Positions 17,011-24,847 of a DNA stretch of 44,054 nt are shown piece after piece. The translations under genes were made by a program, and so were the position numbers. The DNA is from Chloroflexota bacterium (GTDB lineage Bacteria > Chloroflexota > Chloroflexia > Thermomicrobiales > UBA6265). The DNA lies in contig JAEWEG010000036.1 in the NCBI GenBank assembly GCA_023389575.1, positions 1 through 44,054 on the forward strand, in the 5' to 3' direction. Under the pieces are notes generated by a model that ran no database searches, was not told the DNA's origin, and was given only the letters and a program-made list of their open reading frames with translations. How positions within the stretch are numbered: position 1 is the first letter of the stretch; each line of letters opens with the position of its first letter.

Positions 17011-17043
17011 GTGGTGGTGAATCTCCGGTGGATGCGGCTGACC

Positions 17044-17058
17044 CTATTCAATCATTGA
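17044..17058 (-). promoter_or_regulatory. Candidate methionine-regulon operator (metH copy)
   Basis: TCAATGATTGAATAG on the minus strand matches the 15-mer in the metE promoter at 13 positions. It overlaps a perfect palindrome CAATCA-T-TGATTG (17049-17061) and a -10-like TACAAT (17057-17062), so a bound protein would block transcription start. No good -35 box is visible. Confidence 0.45.
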
Positions 17059-17259
17059 TTGTATCCCACGTTCCATAACTTTGGCTGGTGGATTGGATGG
17101 GACGTTTGGTGGGGGAGTGCGGCGATTCGATGGAGCGTCAGGACGGACGACCTCCTCGCCGGGAGCTCGGAACAGGCTCGTCTGTCGCTACATATGGCGG
17201 GGTAGGGAACGCGTTATGTGATGGCATGAAGTGACAGCCCGGTCACGTTGCGTGCGGGA

Positions 17260-17333
17260 GGGGCGACAGACTCCGGCTGCGCCACGGATGGAGCGGTGCG
17301 CGATCCGACGCCGGAGCCGTCGCCCCGTACATT
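17260..17333 (+). repeat. REP-like hairpin related to the RAYT-flanking repeats
   Basis: Outer arms GGGGCGAC / GTCGCCCC (8 bp) with inner arms TCCGGC / GCCGGA. As in the RAYT-flanking copies, the left arm is followed by AGAC, the right arm is preceded by GCC, and the element ends in GTACATT. Relative to those copies, the arm bases differ in compensating pairs. It sits in the 490-bp gap between metH and the enolase-superfamily gene, which otherwise holds only the metH promoter. Confidence 0.6.
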
Positions 17334-17500
17334 GGAATGTGGGTCGACGGCTGGGTGGAAGTGATAGAGAGTGCCTCACCAGGGGTGTTGCGGCAATCGG
17401 GTGGAGCGGTGACCATACCGACACGATAGACCAGGTTTGATGAGAGGCGGGGGCGGTCGTTGCCCTGTCTCCCGTGAAAACGCTCCGGAGGCGAACCAGC

Positions 17501-18625
17501 ATGAAGATCAAGAGCATCGAAGCGGAAGTCGTGAAGATCCCGATCACCCGCGAAGTGTGGCCGGCCTGGTCGCCCGGGAATTCCTGGAAGGGGATGCAGA
17601 CCACGGTGTACCGGGTGCATACCGACGAGGGCATCACCGGCGTTGGAGCTGGCCGGGGCTCCGTGCAGGTGGTGAACGACATCGTGTCGCCGATGCTGGT
17701 GGGGCGTGATCCATCGCACATCGAGCCGATCGTGCGGGCGATCGTGAATGGCGCGGGTGGTTGGGCCGCCGCGCCGATGGCCTGCGCCATCGAGCTTGCG
17801 TTGTGGGACCTGGCCGGGAAGGCGGCGAACATGCCGCTCTACAAGCTGTGGGGCGCGCACAAGGACAAGGTCCGCGCCTACGCGAGCATGGTGGAGGTTC
17901 GCACGCCCGAGCGCCGCGCGGAGGATGCGCTGGTGCTGCTCGACCGGGGCTACACCGCCATCAAGTTGCGCCTGCACCAGCCGACGATCCGCGAGGACAT
18001 CGCGCACGTGGAGGCGGTTCGCAAGGCGGTCGGCGACCGGATGGAGATCATGGTGGACGCCAACCAGGCGCAAGAGCCTGGCACGCCCGGAGCGCAGGAT
18101 ACCGTTCCGTGGACCTACGAGCGGGCGCTGGCGACCGCGCGGGAGCTGGCCAACTATGACGTGGCCTGGCTGGAGGAGCCGCTTGGCCGATATCAGATCG
18201 ACGACCTGCGCAAGCTGACGGCCGCGACCGACGTGCCGATCGCCGGCGCCGAGAACAACGTCTGGCTGCACGAATTCCGGTGGCTGATCGACGAGGATTG
18301 CTATGACATTCTGCAGCCGGACGCACTGGTCTGCGGCGGGTTGAGCGTGCTGCGGAAGGTGGCGGCGTATGCCGAGATGCACCAGAAGCCGGTGAACCCC
18401 CATCACGGTGGAAGCGGGCTTGGTGTGGCCGGGCACCTGCACCTGAGCGCCTCGCTGGCGAACTCGGAGTACCTGGAGCTGTTACAGGATCCACCGGCGC
18501 TGGAGGTCGGTGAATTCCAGGGGCTATTGGCGGAGCCGCTGGCGCCGGGCCCGGATGGGTACGTGAAGGTTCCGGAAGGGCCGGGTCTGGGTGTGGAGTT
18601 GAACGAGGCGTTGTTCGCGAAGTAG
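17501..18625 (+). CDS. Enolase-superfamily (mandelate racemase-like) dehydratase
   Basis: A 374-residue protein with the N-terminal capping domain and C-terminal barrel of the mandelate racemase/muconate lactonizing group. Metal ligands are D186 (MVDAN), E225 (WLEEP) and E251 (AGAEN). The Asp-His dyad is present as D273 (QPDA) and H301 (NPHHGGSG). On the opposite face the usual K-x-K is K155-L-R157, so only one of the two lysines is kept. Members dehydrate or epimerise sugar acids or other carboxylates after proton abstraction; the actual substrate is unknown. The ATG at 17501 follows GGAGG. It stands alone between metH and a small unknown module. Confidence 0.88.
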   Translation: MKIKSIEAEVVKIPITREVWPAWSPGNSWKGMQTTVYRVHTDEGITGVGAGRGSVQVVNDIVSPMLVGRDPSHIEPIVRAIVNGAGGWAAAPMACAIELALWDLAGKAANMPLYKLWGAHKDKVRAYASMVEVRTPERRAEDALVLLDRGYTAIKLRLHQPTIREDIAHVEAVRKAVGDRMEIMVDANQAQEPGTPGAQDTVPWTYERALATARELANYDVAWLEEPLGRYQIDDLRKLTAATDVPIAGAENNVWLHEFRWLIDEDCYDILQPDALVCGGLSVLRKVAAYAEMHQKPVNPHHGGSGLGVAGHLHLSASLANSEYLELLQDPPALEVGEFQGLLAEPLAPGPDGYVKVPEGPGLGVELNEALFAK

Positions 18626-18668
18626 CGCTGGCGCCTGGGCCAGGTGAGCATCTAGAACGTCCGCTACA

Positions 18669-18700
18669 GGGCCGACACGAAGCCGGCCCCTACGAACGAG
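18669..18700 (+). repeat. Short intergenic hairpin with CTACGAA tail
   Basis: GGGCCG-N9-CGGCCC followed by CTACGAACGAG, 44 bp after the enolase-superfamily gene. It could serve as a terminator between convergent genes. The tail matches another hairpin at 30795-30843, so it is probably a dispersed repeat. Confidence 0.45.
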
Positions 18701-18703
18701 CCG

Positions 18704-18937
18704 TCAGCGAGTGGTTTGCTCCGGTTGGAGCGTGCGGCGGGCGAGGGCCGCGAGTTCGGCGCCTTGAATAGACGAGATCAGTTCACCGTCGTCGTCCTCG
18801 ACCTCCATGACGAGCGTGTCGGTGTCGCCGGGGCCGTTGAACTCAATGCCGTTCAGTACAACCGCGAGCGCCTCACGCTCGTTGTCGTATCCCGCGATCA
18901 CGTTTGTGGAGCGCGTGTCCCACAGGATGTAGTGCAT
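18704..18937 (-). CDS. Hypothetical small acidic protein, second gene of a two-gene module
   Basis: A 77-residue protein (starting MHYILWDTRSTNVIAGYDN) with an acidic centre (GPGDTDTLVMEVEDDDGEL) and a basic C-terminus (LAALARRTLQPEQTTR). I do not recognise a family. AGGAGGAG lies 8 nt before the ATG, a strong ribosome site, and the gene starts one base after the stop of the preceding 117-residue gene, so the two are made together. The tight pairing of two small proteins resembles toxin-antitoxin organisation, but no toxin or antitoxin motif is visible. Confidence 0.65.
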   Translation of the reverse strand: MHYILWDTRSTNVIAGYDNEREALAVVLNGIEFNGPGDTDTLVMEVEDDDGELISSIQGAELAALARRTLQPEQTTR

Positions 18938-18938
18938 G

Positions 18939-19292
18939 TCAGTTGCTCCTCCTGAACGGACTCGCCGGTACCACGTTTTGGACGCACTCAAGCAACGCGG
19001 CCGGATGTCCCCATACAGTATAGTGGCCCGGCCCGGCCGTCTTTTCGATTCTGAAACCTACTACCGGTATCGCCATCTCTACGACGATTGCGTTCCCAAG
19101 CCACGGCTTGCGTCTCGCCTGCCGTAGCGCCCTTTCCAACGTATCGAAGAGAGATACGCCACTTGCAAGTCTCAGTGAAACCGGGTCTACCCGGCGTAAA
19201 GCGATACCAAGCTGATGATACGATCGCATGTCATCGAGAGTAGGCGGGTTTTCCCAAACGATCCGATAGTAGACTCGTTTTTCCTCCTCCAA
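18939..19292 (-). CDS. Uncharacterised 117-residue protein, first gene of a two-gene module
   Basis: It begins VYYRIVWENPPTLDDMRSYHQLG and continues with LASGVSLFDTLERALRQARR, GNAIVVEMAIP and GPGHYTVWGHPAALLECVQNVVP. The layout, an N-terminal segment with NPPT-x-DD-x-x-S, a GVS-x-x-x-T-x-E-x-A helix and a C-terminal G-HYT-W region, looks like a conserved family of hypothetical proteins, but I cannot attach a function. A mono-ADP-ribosyltransferase-like fold is only a guess from the pattern. The start is a TTG with AAGGCAGG just upstream, so it is not certain. The 77-residue gene follows at once. Confidence 0.6.
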   Translation of the reverse strand: MEEEKRVYYRIVWENPPTLDDMRSYHQLGIALRRVDPVSLRLASGVSLFDTLERALRQARRKPWLGNAIVVEMAIPVVGFRIEKTAGPGHYTVWGHPAALLECVQNVVPASPFRRSN

Positions 19293-19384
19293 CCTGCCCT
19301 GCCTTGCTCGTCACTCTCTATGTATCGGTCCTCTTGGGAAATGATCGCATGCCTCGTTGACAAATAGATCGTTGACGCGCCTCG

Positions 19385-19460
19385 GAGAGGCGGCTGCGCC
19401 GCCAAGGACTTCGTCCGGGGACTCATCGCTTCGCTCTGAGTGACGGGGTTGGTGTGAGGG
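19385..19460. repeat. Intergenic repeat-like cluster of small hairpins
   Basis: Three short inverted repeats in a row: GGCGGC-TGC-GCCGCC, GGAC-TTC-GTCC, and a stretch ATCGCTTCGCTCTGAGTGAC that is typical of dispersed repeats I associate with Chloroflexota genomes. It lies in the 295-bp gap between the two-gene module and the SnoaL-like gene; no gene is seen there. Confidence 0.4.
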
Positions 19461-19587
19461 CGTTGGGCAGGTCCCTTGGCAGCCGGCGCGCCATCTACGT
19501 GGCGGTGAAGCAGGATTCGAGAAGCCAGTGTGGTGATGGGCCGCCAGACTGGCTTTGTTGATCTTGTCGTCCGTATTAGGAGCGTCC

Positions 19588-19956
19588 ATGACATCGCACA
19601 AGGAACTGGTTGAAGCGTATTTCGAGGGTTTTCGACAGTCGGATCACGCGGCGATCCTGTCTCTGCTGACCGATGACGTGGCCTGGGATTTGCCGGGATT
19701 CAGGCATCTGAACGGGAAAGATGCGTTCGACGGGGAGATCGAGAACCCGGCGTTCGAGGGGGGCCCGAAGCTCACCATCGACCGGATGGTCGAGGAAGGG
19801 GATACCGTGGTCGCGATCGGGACCGGCGAGGGGCGGCATCGCGAGAACGGGCCGTTCCGGTTCGCCTACTGCGATGTCTTCACCTTCCGTGGCGACTTGA
19901 TCGGCCGGGTCGAGTCGTACCTCGTGCCCCTGCCGGGTGAGCAGGAGCAGGGCTGA
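19588..19956 (+). CDS. SnoaL-like (NTF2-fold) protein
   Basis: A 122-residue protein with the NTF2/SnoaL pattern: helix HKELVEAYFEGFRQSDHAAILSLLTDDVAWDLPGF, then HLNGKDAFDGEI, IDRMVEEGDTVVAIGTGEG and FAYCDVFTFRGDLIGRVESYLVP. Family members are small cone-shaped enzymes (isomerases, cyclases, hydrolases) or ligand-binding proteins; the role here is unknown. The ATG at 19588 follows AGGAG by 6 nt. Its stop abuts, base to base, the stop of the convergent GH106-like gene, so there is no room for a terminator between them. Confidence 0.8.
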   Translation: MTSHKELVEAYFEGFRQSDHAAILSLLTDDVAWDLPGFRHLNGKDAFDGEIENPAFEGGPKLTIDRMVEEGDTVVAIGTGEGRHRENGPFRFAYCDVFTFRGDLIGRVESYLVPLPGEQEQG

Positions 19957-22900
19957 TCATTCCGGGATGTGGAGGATGCGGACGGGGCCGAAGAGGCCGG
20001 AGGTGGTCTGCCCGTCGAGGACGAACGACGTTGGGCTGACCGCGTCCTGGTAGGGGCCGAGTGTGTTGGCGACCCGGATCTCGATGTCCACCCGCCCACC
20101 GGCGGATCGTGCCTGGGCGGTGATGTTGATACTGAATGGCGCGACCACCAGGATTCCGGCCGATTCGCCGTTGACGCGGACTTCGGCCGAGCCCCGGATA
20201 TCGCCGAGGTCGAGCAGGAGGTCGCCGTCGTCCGGGAGGTCGGGCAGGCGCAATTGCTGGTGGTAGCGGACCATGCCGCTGTAATCGGTGAGACCGAGGT
20301 CCTTCCAGTCGCCGAGTTGCATGGCGCCGGGGCCGACCGTGTAGTCGATGGGGCCGAAGAGCGCCGCGCCTTCCCCGAAGCCGGGCAGGGTTTCGATCCG
20401 CAGTTCCAGGATGCGGTTCACCTGGTCGGCGTTGGGCAGCGCGAGCCGCCACGGCTGTGAGGAGGCGTCCTCGACCGTGCCGAGGCGCTCGCCGTCCAGC
20501 CAGGCGATGGCGCGGCCGATGACTGGGATGCGCGCTTCGGTGGCGCCGGGCGGAACCAGGCAGCTCAGGTGCTCGGTGGTGCTCTCGCCTGTTGACCAGG
20601 CTATGGGGAGGACCACGCCGGGATCGGCGCCGGGACCTTCGATCCAGGCGGTGCGCGGGAGCGGATGCGGTCGCTGGCGGAGGTGACCAAGGCGTGGATC
20701 GCCGGCCGGGCGCGGATCGATCGCGGTGCCGATGGCGACATCTCCGCGCTTGACGCTCCAGCCAGGATCGGTCATCAGCCAGAGATCGGGCGTGTCGCCC
20801 TCGAACGAGACGACGCCGTCGATGGAGGCGATCATCGGGACGCCGGTGTCCTCGATCTCGATCGTCACCTGGTGGGTGCCCGGCGCCAGGAACGGCGCGA
20901 GGTCGTAGCGCTGGGACGCGGAGCCGTCTCCATAGGGCAGGAACCCGCCCTGGCGGCCGACCTCGCGGTTGTCGACCAGGATGCGGGCGGGACCCCGGGT
21001 ATCGACCTGGAACGGGGCGCGGCTCACCGTGGCCGGGAGGTTGACCGTTGTCGAGAAGCGGACGACCGATTCGGGGACGGATTCGCCTTCGACCGTGAGG
21101 CGGTCGGGGGCGCGGCAGGTGTCGAGATCGGTGACCAGCGCGAACGAGGCCCGGAGACGGACCTCGCGGCGGGCCGTCAGCAGGAGATCGAGCCGGTGAC
21201 CGCCGGGTTCGAGGTGCAGCGGAATGGCCGTTTGGTAGCGAAGGTTCTCGGCGGGTTCGACCGCGAGTTCCTGACCATCGACGACGATTCGCTTGGTGGC
21301 GGCCGCGCCGGTCAGCAGCCAGCCCGAGAAGCCGCCCGGGTCGGCGATGGTGAACTGGGTGTGGACGCGGACGGCCTGGCCCGCCGCGACCTGGCCGAAG
21401 TCGATGAATTCCTCCGGGACATGCCCGGCGGGCCCGAGCGACCGGTTGTGCAGCGGGTCCTTGTGGATGCCGCGTGAGAGCGACCAGTGGGCGACGTTCG
21501 CGCCCGACGCCATGTCGGTTTCGAGCAGGGCCTCCGGGTCGCCGGGGCCGATCCAGGTGGCGCGTGGCCCGAAGGTGGCGACGGCGGTGGGCGTTCCGGT
21601 TTCGTCGCCGGTGCGTTCAAACGTCCATTGCTGGATTGGCATGGGAATGGACACCGCCGGGAAGGTGAAATCGGCCCAGCGGTTGTCGAGCGTCGGAATC
21701 AGGTCGACATCCCAGACGGGATCCAGCTCGGCGACGAGGCGCGCGGTGGCGGTCGATCGGTGGGCTGGAGCGTCGCCTGGCGCGGACCAGACGAGCACGG
21801 CGCAGGGCGCGCCATCGAATGGGAGGGCGATTTCCATGCCGCCATCGACCGGGCGGCAGGCGTCGTCCGGCAGCCGGGTGCGGGTGGCGGTGAAGGGGTC
21901 CCAGATTTCTGGTGGGCCGTTAACATCGCGGACGCGAATTCTGGTGGAAGTCGCGTAACGGTCGCGGTCGAAGTCGATGGTGGCCAGGGGCCAGCCGTCG
22001 ATCCTGCTGGCGTTGGGAAAGGCGGCGGGGACGAAGACGACTCGCGTGTCGCCGATCTGGCGAACGAGTGTCGGGACCGGGGCACTAACCAGGGTGTCCG
22101 CACCAGCCAGGTGGGCCTCGAGATCACCCGGTTCGATCAGGACGATGTGGCTCGCGAGGTCGGCGATGACCGATGCGTCGCCGTCTCCCGCGAGCGAGGC
22201 GGGCGGATCTCCCAGCGCGAGGATCGTTCCGCCAGACCGCGCGAAGGCCAGGAGCGCGTTCGCGGTTTCGACTTCGAGCACCGAGCAGGATGGCAGGATG
22301 ATGGCGCGGAATTGCTCGTTGCCTGCCTGGAGCGTGCCGTTCTCGATGGTGGCCGAGGCGATCGACTCGTCATCGAGCACGTCGAAGTCGACGCCGATCG
22401 CGTCGAGCAGTCCGGTTCGCTGGTTGAACCAGACCATCCGCCCGACGAGGTCCAAATAGAAGTCGTGGGCGACCTTCGCGGCTTCGGAGCTGGAGTCGCC
22501 AACTCCCGACTGGACGGTGGAGGTGGGAAAGAGCACACCGACATCGCAGAGGTGGGTTCCTTCGCTGAGCAGCCAGCAGAGCCGGGAGACGGCATCGGCG
22601 AAGACGCGATAGTGAGCCCAGTAGGGCTGTCGCCAGTCGGTGGACGGTGGCGCCCATTCGAACCAGCCGCCACGGGTGCTGTAGTAGCTGGCGTGTGGGT
22701 TGTACAGGTTGGCGCCGGCGCGGAGCCAGGGAACCAGCCAGTCGAAGGTTTCCTCCAGGGTGCCGCCCCAGCCTGACGAATGGAACGATTCGATCCAGAC
22801 CCGGCGGTGGCCGTGAAGGTGGGCAAGCGAAGCGTGGAGCTTGGCCTCGCCGTGGTGGTCGGAGCCGGGCGCGCTGAACCAGCGGTGGGTGCGCATGTAG

Positions 22901-23913
22901 TCGGCGTAGGTTCGCACGGTGCCGATGGGATCGCCGGCGCGGGCCGGGTTCTGCTGGTCCACACCGATGATCATGCCGCGCTGGTCGTGCCAGTCGAACA
23001 GGGGCTTGAAGAAGGCGCGTTCGGCCAGGGCGGCCCTGGTCTCGTGGAAATCGTGACGGACCTGGCGTTCGTCGCCGCCGGTGTCTTCCCAGAGGGCGTT
23101 GAGCAGGGGCACGATGTCGTAGCCGTGTCGCCGCTCGAACTCGGCGGCGAAGGTCGATCCCCAGAGCGGGAGCGGAGGCAGTTCGTCCTGGAACGACCCG
23201 ACGATGACGTCCTCGAAGTACTCGCCGGCGTGGCGCTCGAACTCGCCATGGATGGCGTCGATCAGGGCGGCGCAGGCGTCGACGCTGGTGTAGTCGAACC
23301 CGCGCTGGGCCGAGTACACCAGCGACACCCGGGCGCGGCCCTCGCCGGTCCACCGGGCGACGCCGTCTACGATGGCGATCGGTTCGGGATCGCCACTGGA
23401 CTGGCCTTGGGCGTCGATCGGTCGGGCCGAGGCCATCAGCGCGGTTCCGCCAGCGGGGCAGTGGGCTTCGATCACGCCGGTCCCCTCTTCGAGGACGCGT
23501 TCGATGGTTTGCCCGGCGTGTTCCGGATGCTTGCGGATGACCTGCCCCTGGATGTTGGCGCCAGAGAAGCCGATCTGGTCGTAGAGCCAGAGGCGCATGC
23601 CGGTTTCGCGGGCATGCTGGCAGACCTCGCGGAAGATCTCCCACCAGCGCTCGCTCATGAAGGGCGGATCGTCGGCGAAGTGGCCATAGAGCGGGCCGGA
23701 CGGCGCCAGATTCATGACGACCAGGTTCCAGACGCCTCCCTCGCGAAACCGGTCCATCTGCCACTTGAGGCGCTCCGGGTCGAGGGTGTCGCCGCTCCAC
23801 CACCAGAGAGGGCAAGGCGAAAACTCGGGCTGGGCAACGCGGAATGCGTCGAACAGGTCGGCCGCCGGGACATTTCCGGTGATCGCTGGCGTGTGGTGTG
23901 AGGTGGATGTCAC
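19957..23913 (-). CDS. GH106-like alpha-L-rhamnosidase
   Basis: A 1318-residue glycoside hydrolase. The N-terminus (PEFSPCPLWWWSGDTLDPERLKWQMDRFREGGV) and the catalytic barrel with DVIVGSFQDELPPLP, RVWIESFHSSGWGG and GANLYNPHASYYSTRGG fit the GH106 alpha-L-rhamnosidase pattern. The C-terminal 500 residues are beta-rich accessory domains, ending in a galactose-binding-like module (YSGMVRYHQQLRLPDLPDDGDLLLDLGDIRGSAEVRVNG). There is no signal peptide, so it probably works in the cytoplasm on imported oligosaccharides. GTG 23913 follows GGAGG. It is the last gene of a sugar-uptake operon, 52 bp after the second permease. Catalytic acids are not assigned. Confidence 0.82.
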   Translation of the reverse strand: MTSTSHHTPAITGNVPAADLFDAFRVAQPEFSPCPLWWWSGDTLDPERLKWQMDRFREGGVWNLVVMNLAPSGPLYGHFADDPPFMSERWWEIFREVCQHARETGMRLWLYDQIGFSGANIQGQVIRKHPEHAGQTIERVLEEGTGVIEAHCPAGGTALMASARPIDAQGQSSGDPEPIAIVDGVARWTGEGRARVSLVYSAQRGFDYTSVDACAALIDAIHGEFERHAGEYFEDVIVGSFQDELPPLPLWGSTFAAEFERRHGYDIVPLLNALWEDTGGDERQVRHDFHETRAALAERAFFKPLFDWHDQRGMIIGVDQQNPARAGDPIGTVRTYADYMRTHRWFSAPGSDHHGEAKLHASLAHLHGHRRVWIESFHSSGWGGTLEETFDWLVPWLRAGANLYNPHASYYSTRGGWFEWAPPSTDWRQPYWAHYRVFADAVSRLCWLLSEGTHLCDVGVLFPTSTVQSGVGDSSSEAAKVAHDFYLDLVGRMVWFNQRTGLLDAIGVDFDVLDDESIASATIENGTLQAGNEQFRAIILPSCSVLEVETANALLAFARSGGTILALGDPPASLAGDGDASVIADLASHIVLIEPGDLEAHLAGADTLVSAPVPTLVRQIGDTRVVFVPAAFPNASRIDGWPLATIDFDRDRYATSTRIRVRDVNGPPEIWDPFTATRTRLPDDACRPVDGGMEIALPFDGAPCAVLVWSAPGDAPAHRSTATARLVAELDPVWDVDLIPTLDNRWADFTFPAVSIPMPIQQWTFERTGDETGTPTAVATFGPRATWIGPGDPEALLETDMASGANVAHWSLSRGIHKDPLHNRSLGPAGHVPEEFIDFGQVAAGQAVRVHTQFTIADPGGFSGWLLTGAAATKRIVVDGQELAVEPAENLRYQTAIPLHLEPGGHRLDLLLTARREVRLRASFALVTDLDTCRAPDRLTVEGESVPESVVRFSTTVNLPATVSRAPFQVDTRGPARILVDNREVGRQGGFLPYGDGSASQRYDLAPFLAPGTHQVTIEIEDTGVPMIASIDGVVSFEGDTPDLWLMTDPGWSVKRGDVAIGTAIDPRPAGDPRLGHLRQRPHPLPRTAWIEGPGADPGVVLPIAWSTGESTTEHLSCLVPPGATEARIPVIGRAIAWLDGERLGTVEDASSQPWRLALPNADQVNRILELRIETLPGFGEGAALFGPIDYTVGPGAMQLGDWKDLGLTDYSGMVRYHQQLRLPDLPDDGDLLLDLGDIRGSAEVRVNGESAGILVVAPFSINITAQARSAGGRVDIEIRVANTLGPYQDAVSPTSFVLDGQTTSGLFGPVRILHIPE

Positions 23914-23965
23914 CGCGAAATTCCTCCCCGGGGCCGGGTGGGCCCCGAGTTCCGCTAACGGGATG

Positions 23966-24802
23966 CTAGATCTTGAGCGCGCCGCTCGTCAGGCCCTGCA
24001 CGTAGTACCGCATGAGGAAGGTGAACAGGATGGCCAACGGTATACACGCCACCACGTAGGCCGCCATCAGGATGCCGAATTGCGATGAGGAGTGGGTCTG
24101 GGCGTTGCCCTGCAGGCTGACCAGGGCGATGGTCAGGGTCTTGTACTTCTCGGCGAGCAGGAGCGATGGCAGGAGGTAGTCGTTCCAGATCGGCACGATG
24201 TTGATGACCGCGACGCTGACGATGACCGGGATCGAGAGGGGCACGACGATCTTGCCGAGGATGTGCCACTCGGAGGCGCCGTCGACCCGGGCGGCGTCGA
24301 CGAGGTCTTTCGAGATGCCGCCAAAGAAGGTGCGGAGGACGAAGATCGAGAAGGCCTGGCCACCGGCGATGTAGGGGAGGATGAGCCCGCCCCAGTTGCC
24401 ATTGATGCCGAAGGCGTCGAGCCGCTTGATCTGGAGGTAGAGAGGGATCAGGGTGAGCACGCCGGGCACCAGCAACAGGGCGAAGACGGCGACGAACAAC
24501 ACGCGACGCAACGGGAAGTCCATGAAGGTGAAGGCGTAGGCGCTCATGCAGGCGAAGGCCAGGATGCCGAACACGCTGACGGCGACGATGACCACCGAGT
24601 TCACGATGGGGCGGTCGATGATGGCGAACGCCTCGGCGTAGTTGCTCCAGTCGACGCCGGTGGGCAGCGAGAGAGGATTGGCCGAGAACTCGAGCTGGGT
24701 CTTGGTCGAGTTGATGAGCAGGAAGAAAATCGGGAACACGGCGCAGAGCGCCAGGATCAGGAGGATGAAATAGCGAAGGTATTCAGGCCATTTCCTGGAC
24801 AT
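23966..24802 (-). CDS. Carbohydrate ABC transporter permease (MalG type)
   Basis: A 278-residue inner-membrane protein with six hydrophobic segments (first YFILLILALCAVFPIFFLLI). The cytoplasmic EAA loop that docks the ATPase is DAARVDGASEWHILGKIVVPLSIPV. GGGAG precedes the ATG. It pairs with the permease encoded 45 bp upstream. No ATPase gene is in the operon, so an MsiK-like shared ATPase encoded elsewhere is expected. Context with the rhamnosidase suggests rhamnose-containing oligosaccharides as substrate; this is inference. Confidence 0.93.
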   Translation of the reverse strand: MSRKWPEYLRYFILLILALCAVFPIFFLLINSTKTQLEFSANPLSLPTGVDWSNYAEAFAIIDRPIVNSVVIVAVSVFGILAFACMSAYAFTFMDFPLRRVLFVAVFALLLVPGVLTLIPLYLQIKRLDAFGINGNWGGLILPYIAGGQAFSIFVLRTFFGGISKDLVDAARVDGASEWHILGKIVVPLSIPVIVSVAVINIVPIWNDYLLPSLLLAEKYKTLTIALVSLQGNAQTHSSSQFGILMAAYVVACIPLAILFTFLMRYYVQGLTSGALKI

Positions 24803-24847
24803 CGGTGTATCTCCCGTGGGTGTGTGGCGAGGTCGGCTGGTATGCCA

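Noticed and set aside
13603..17058. A 1151-residue open frame on the plus strand opposite metH
   Set aside because: Its translation is rich in G, D, V, E and H and mirrors metH codons; metH is complete with all motifs. It is an antisense shadow of a GC-rich gene. Similar long frames at 1799-3211, 24092-25765, 25865-27481 and 34811-36721 were rejected for the same reason.
19385..19460. A CRISPR or small-RNA locus
   Set aside because: The short hairpins are not spaced as repeats with unique spacers and there are no cas genes. It fits a dispersed intergenic repeat better.
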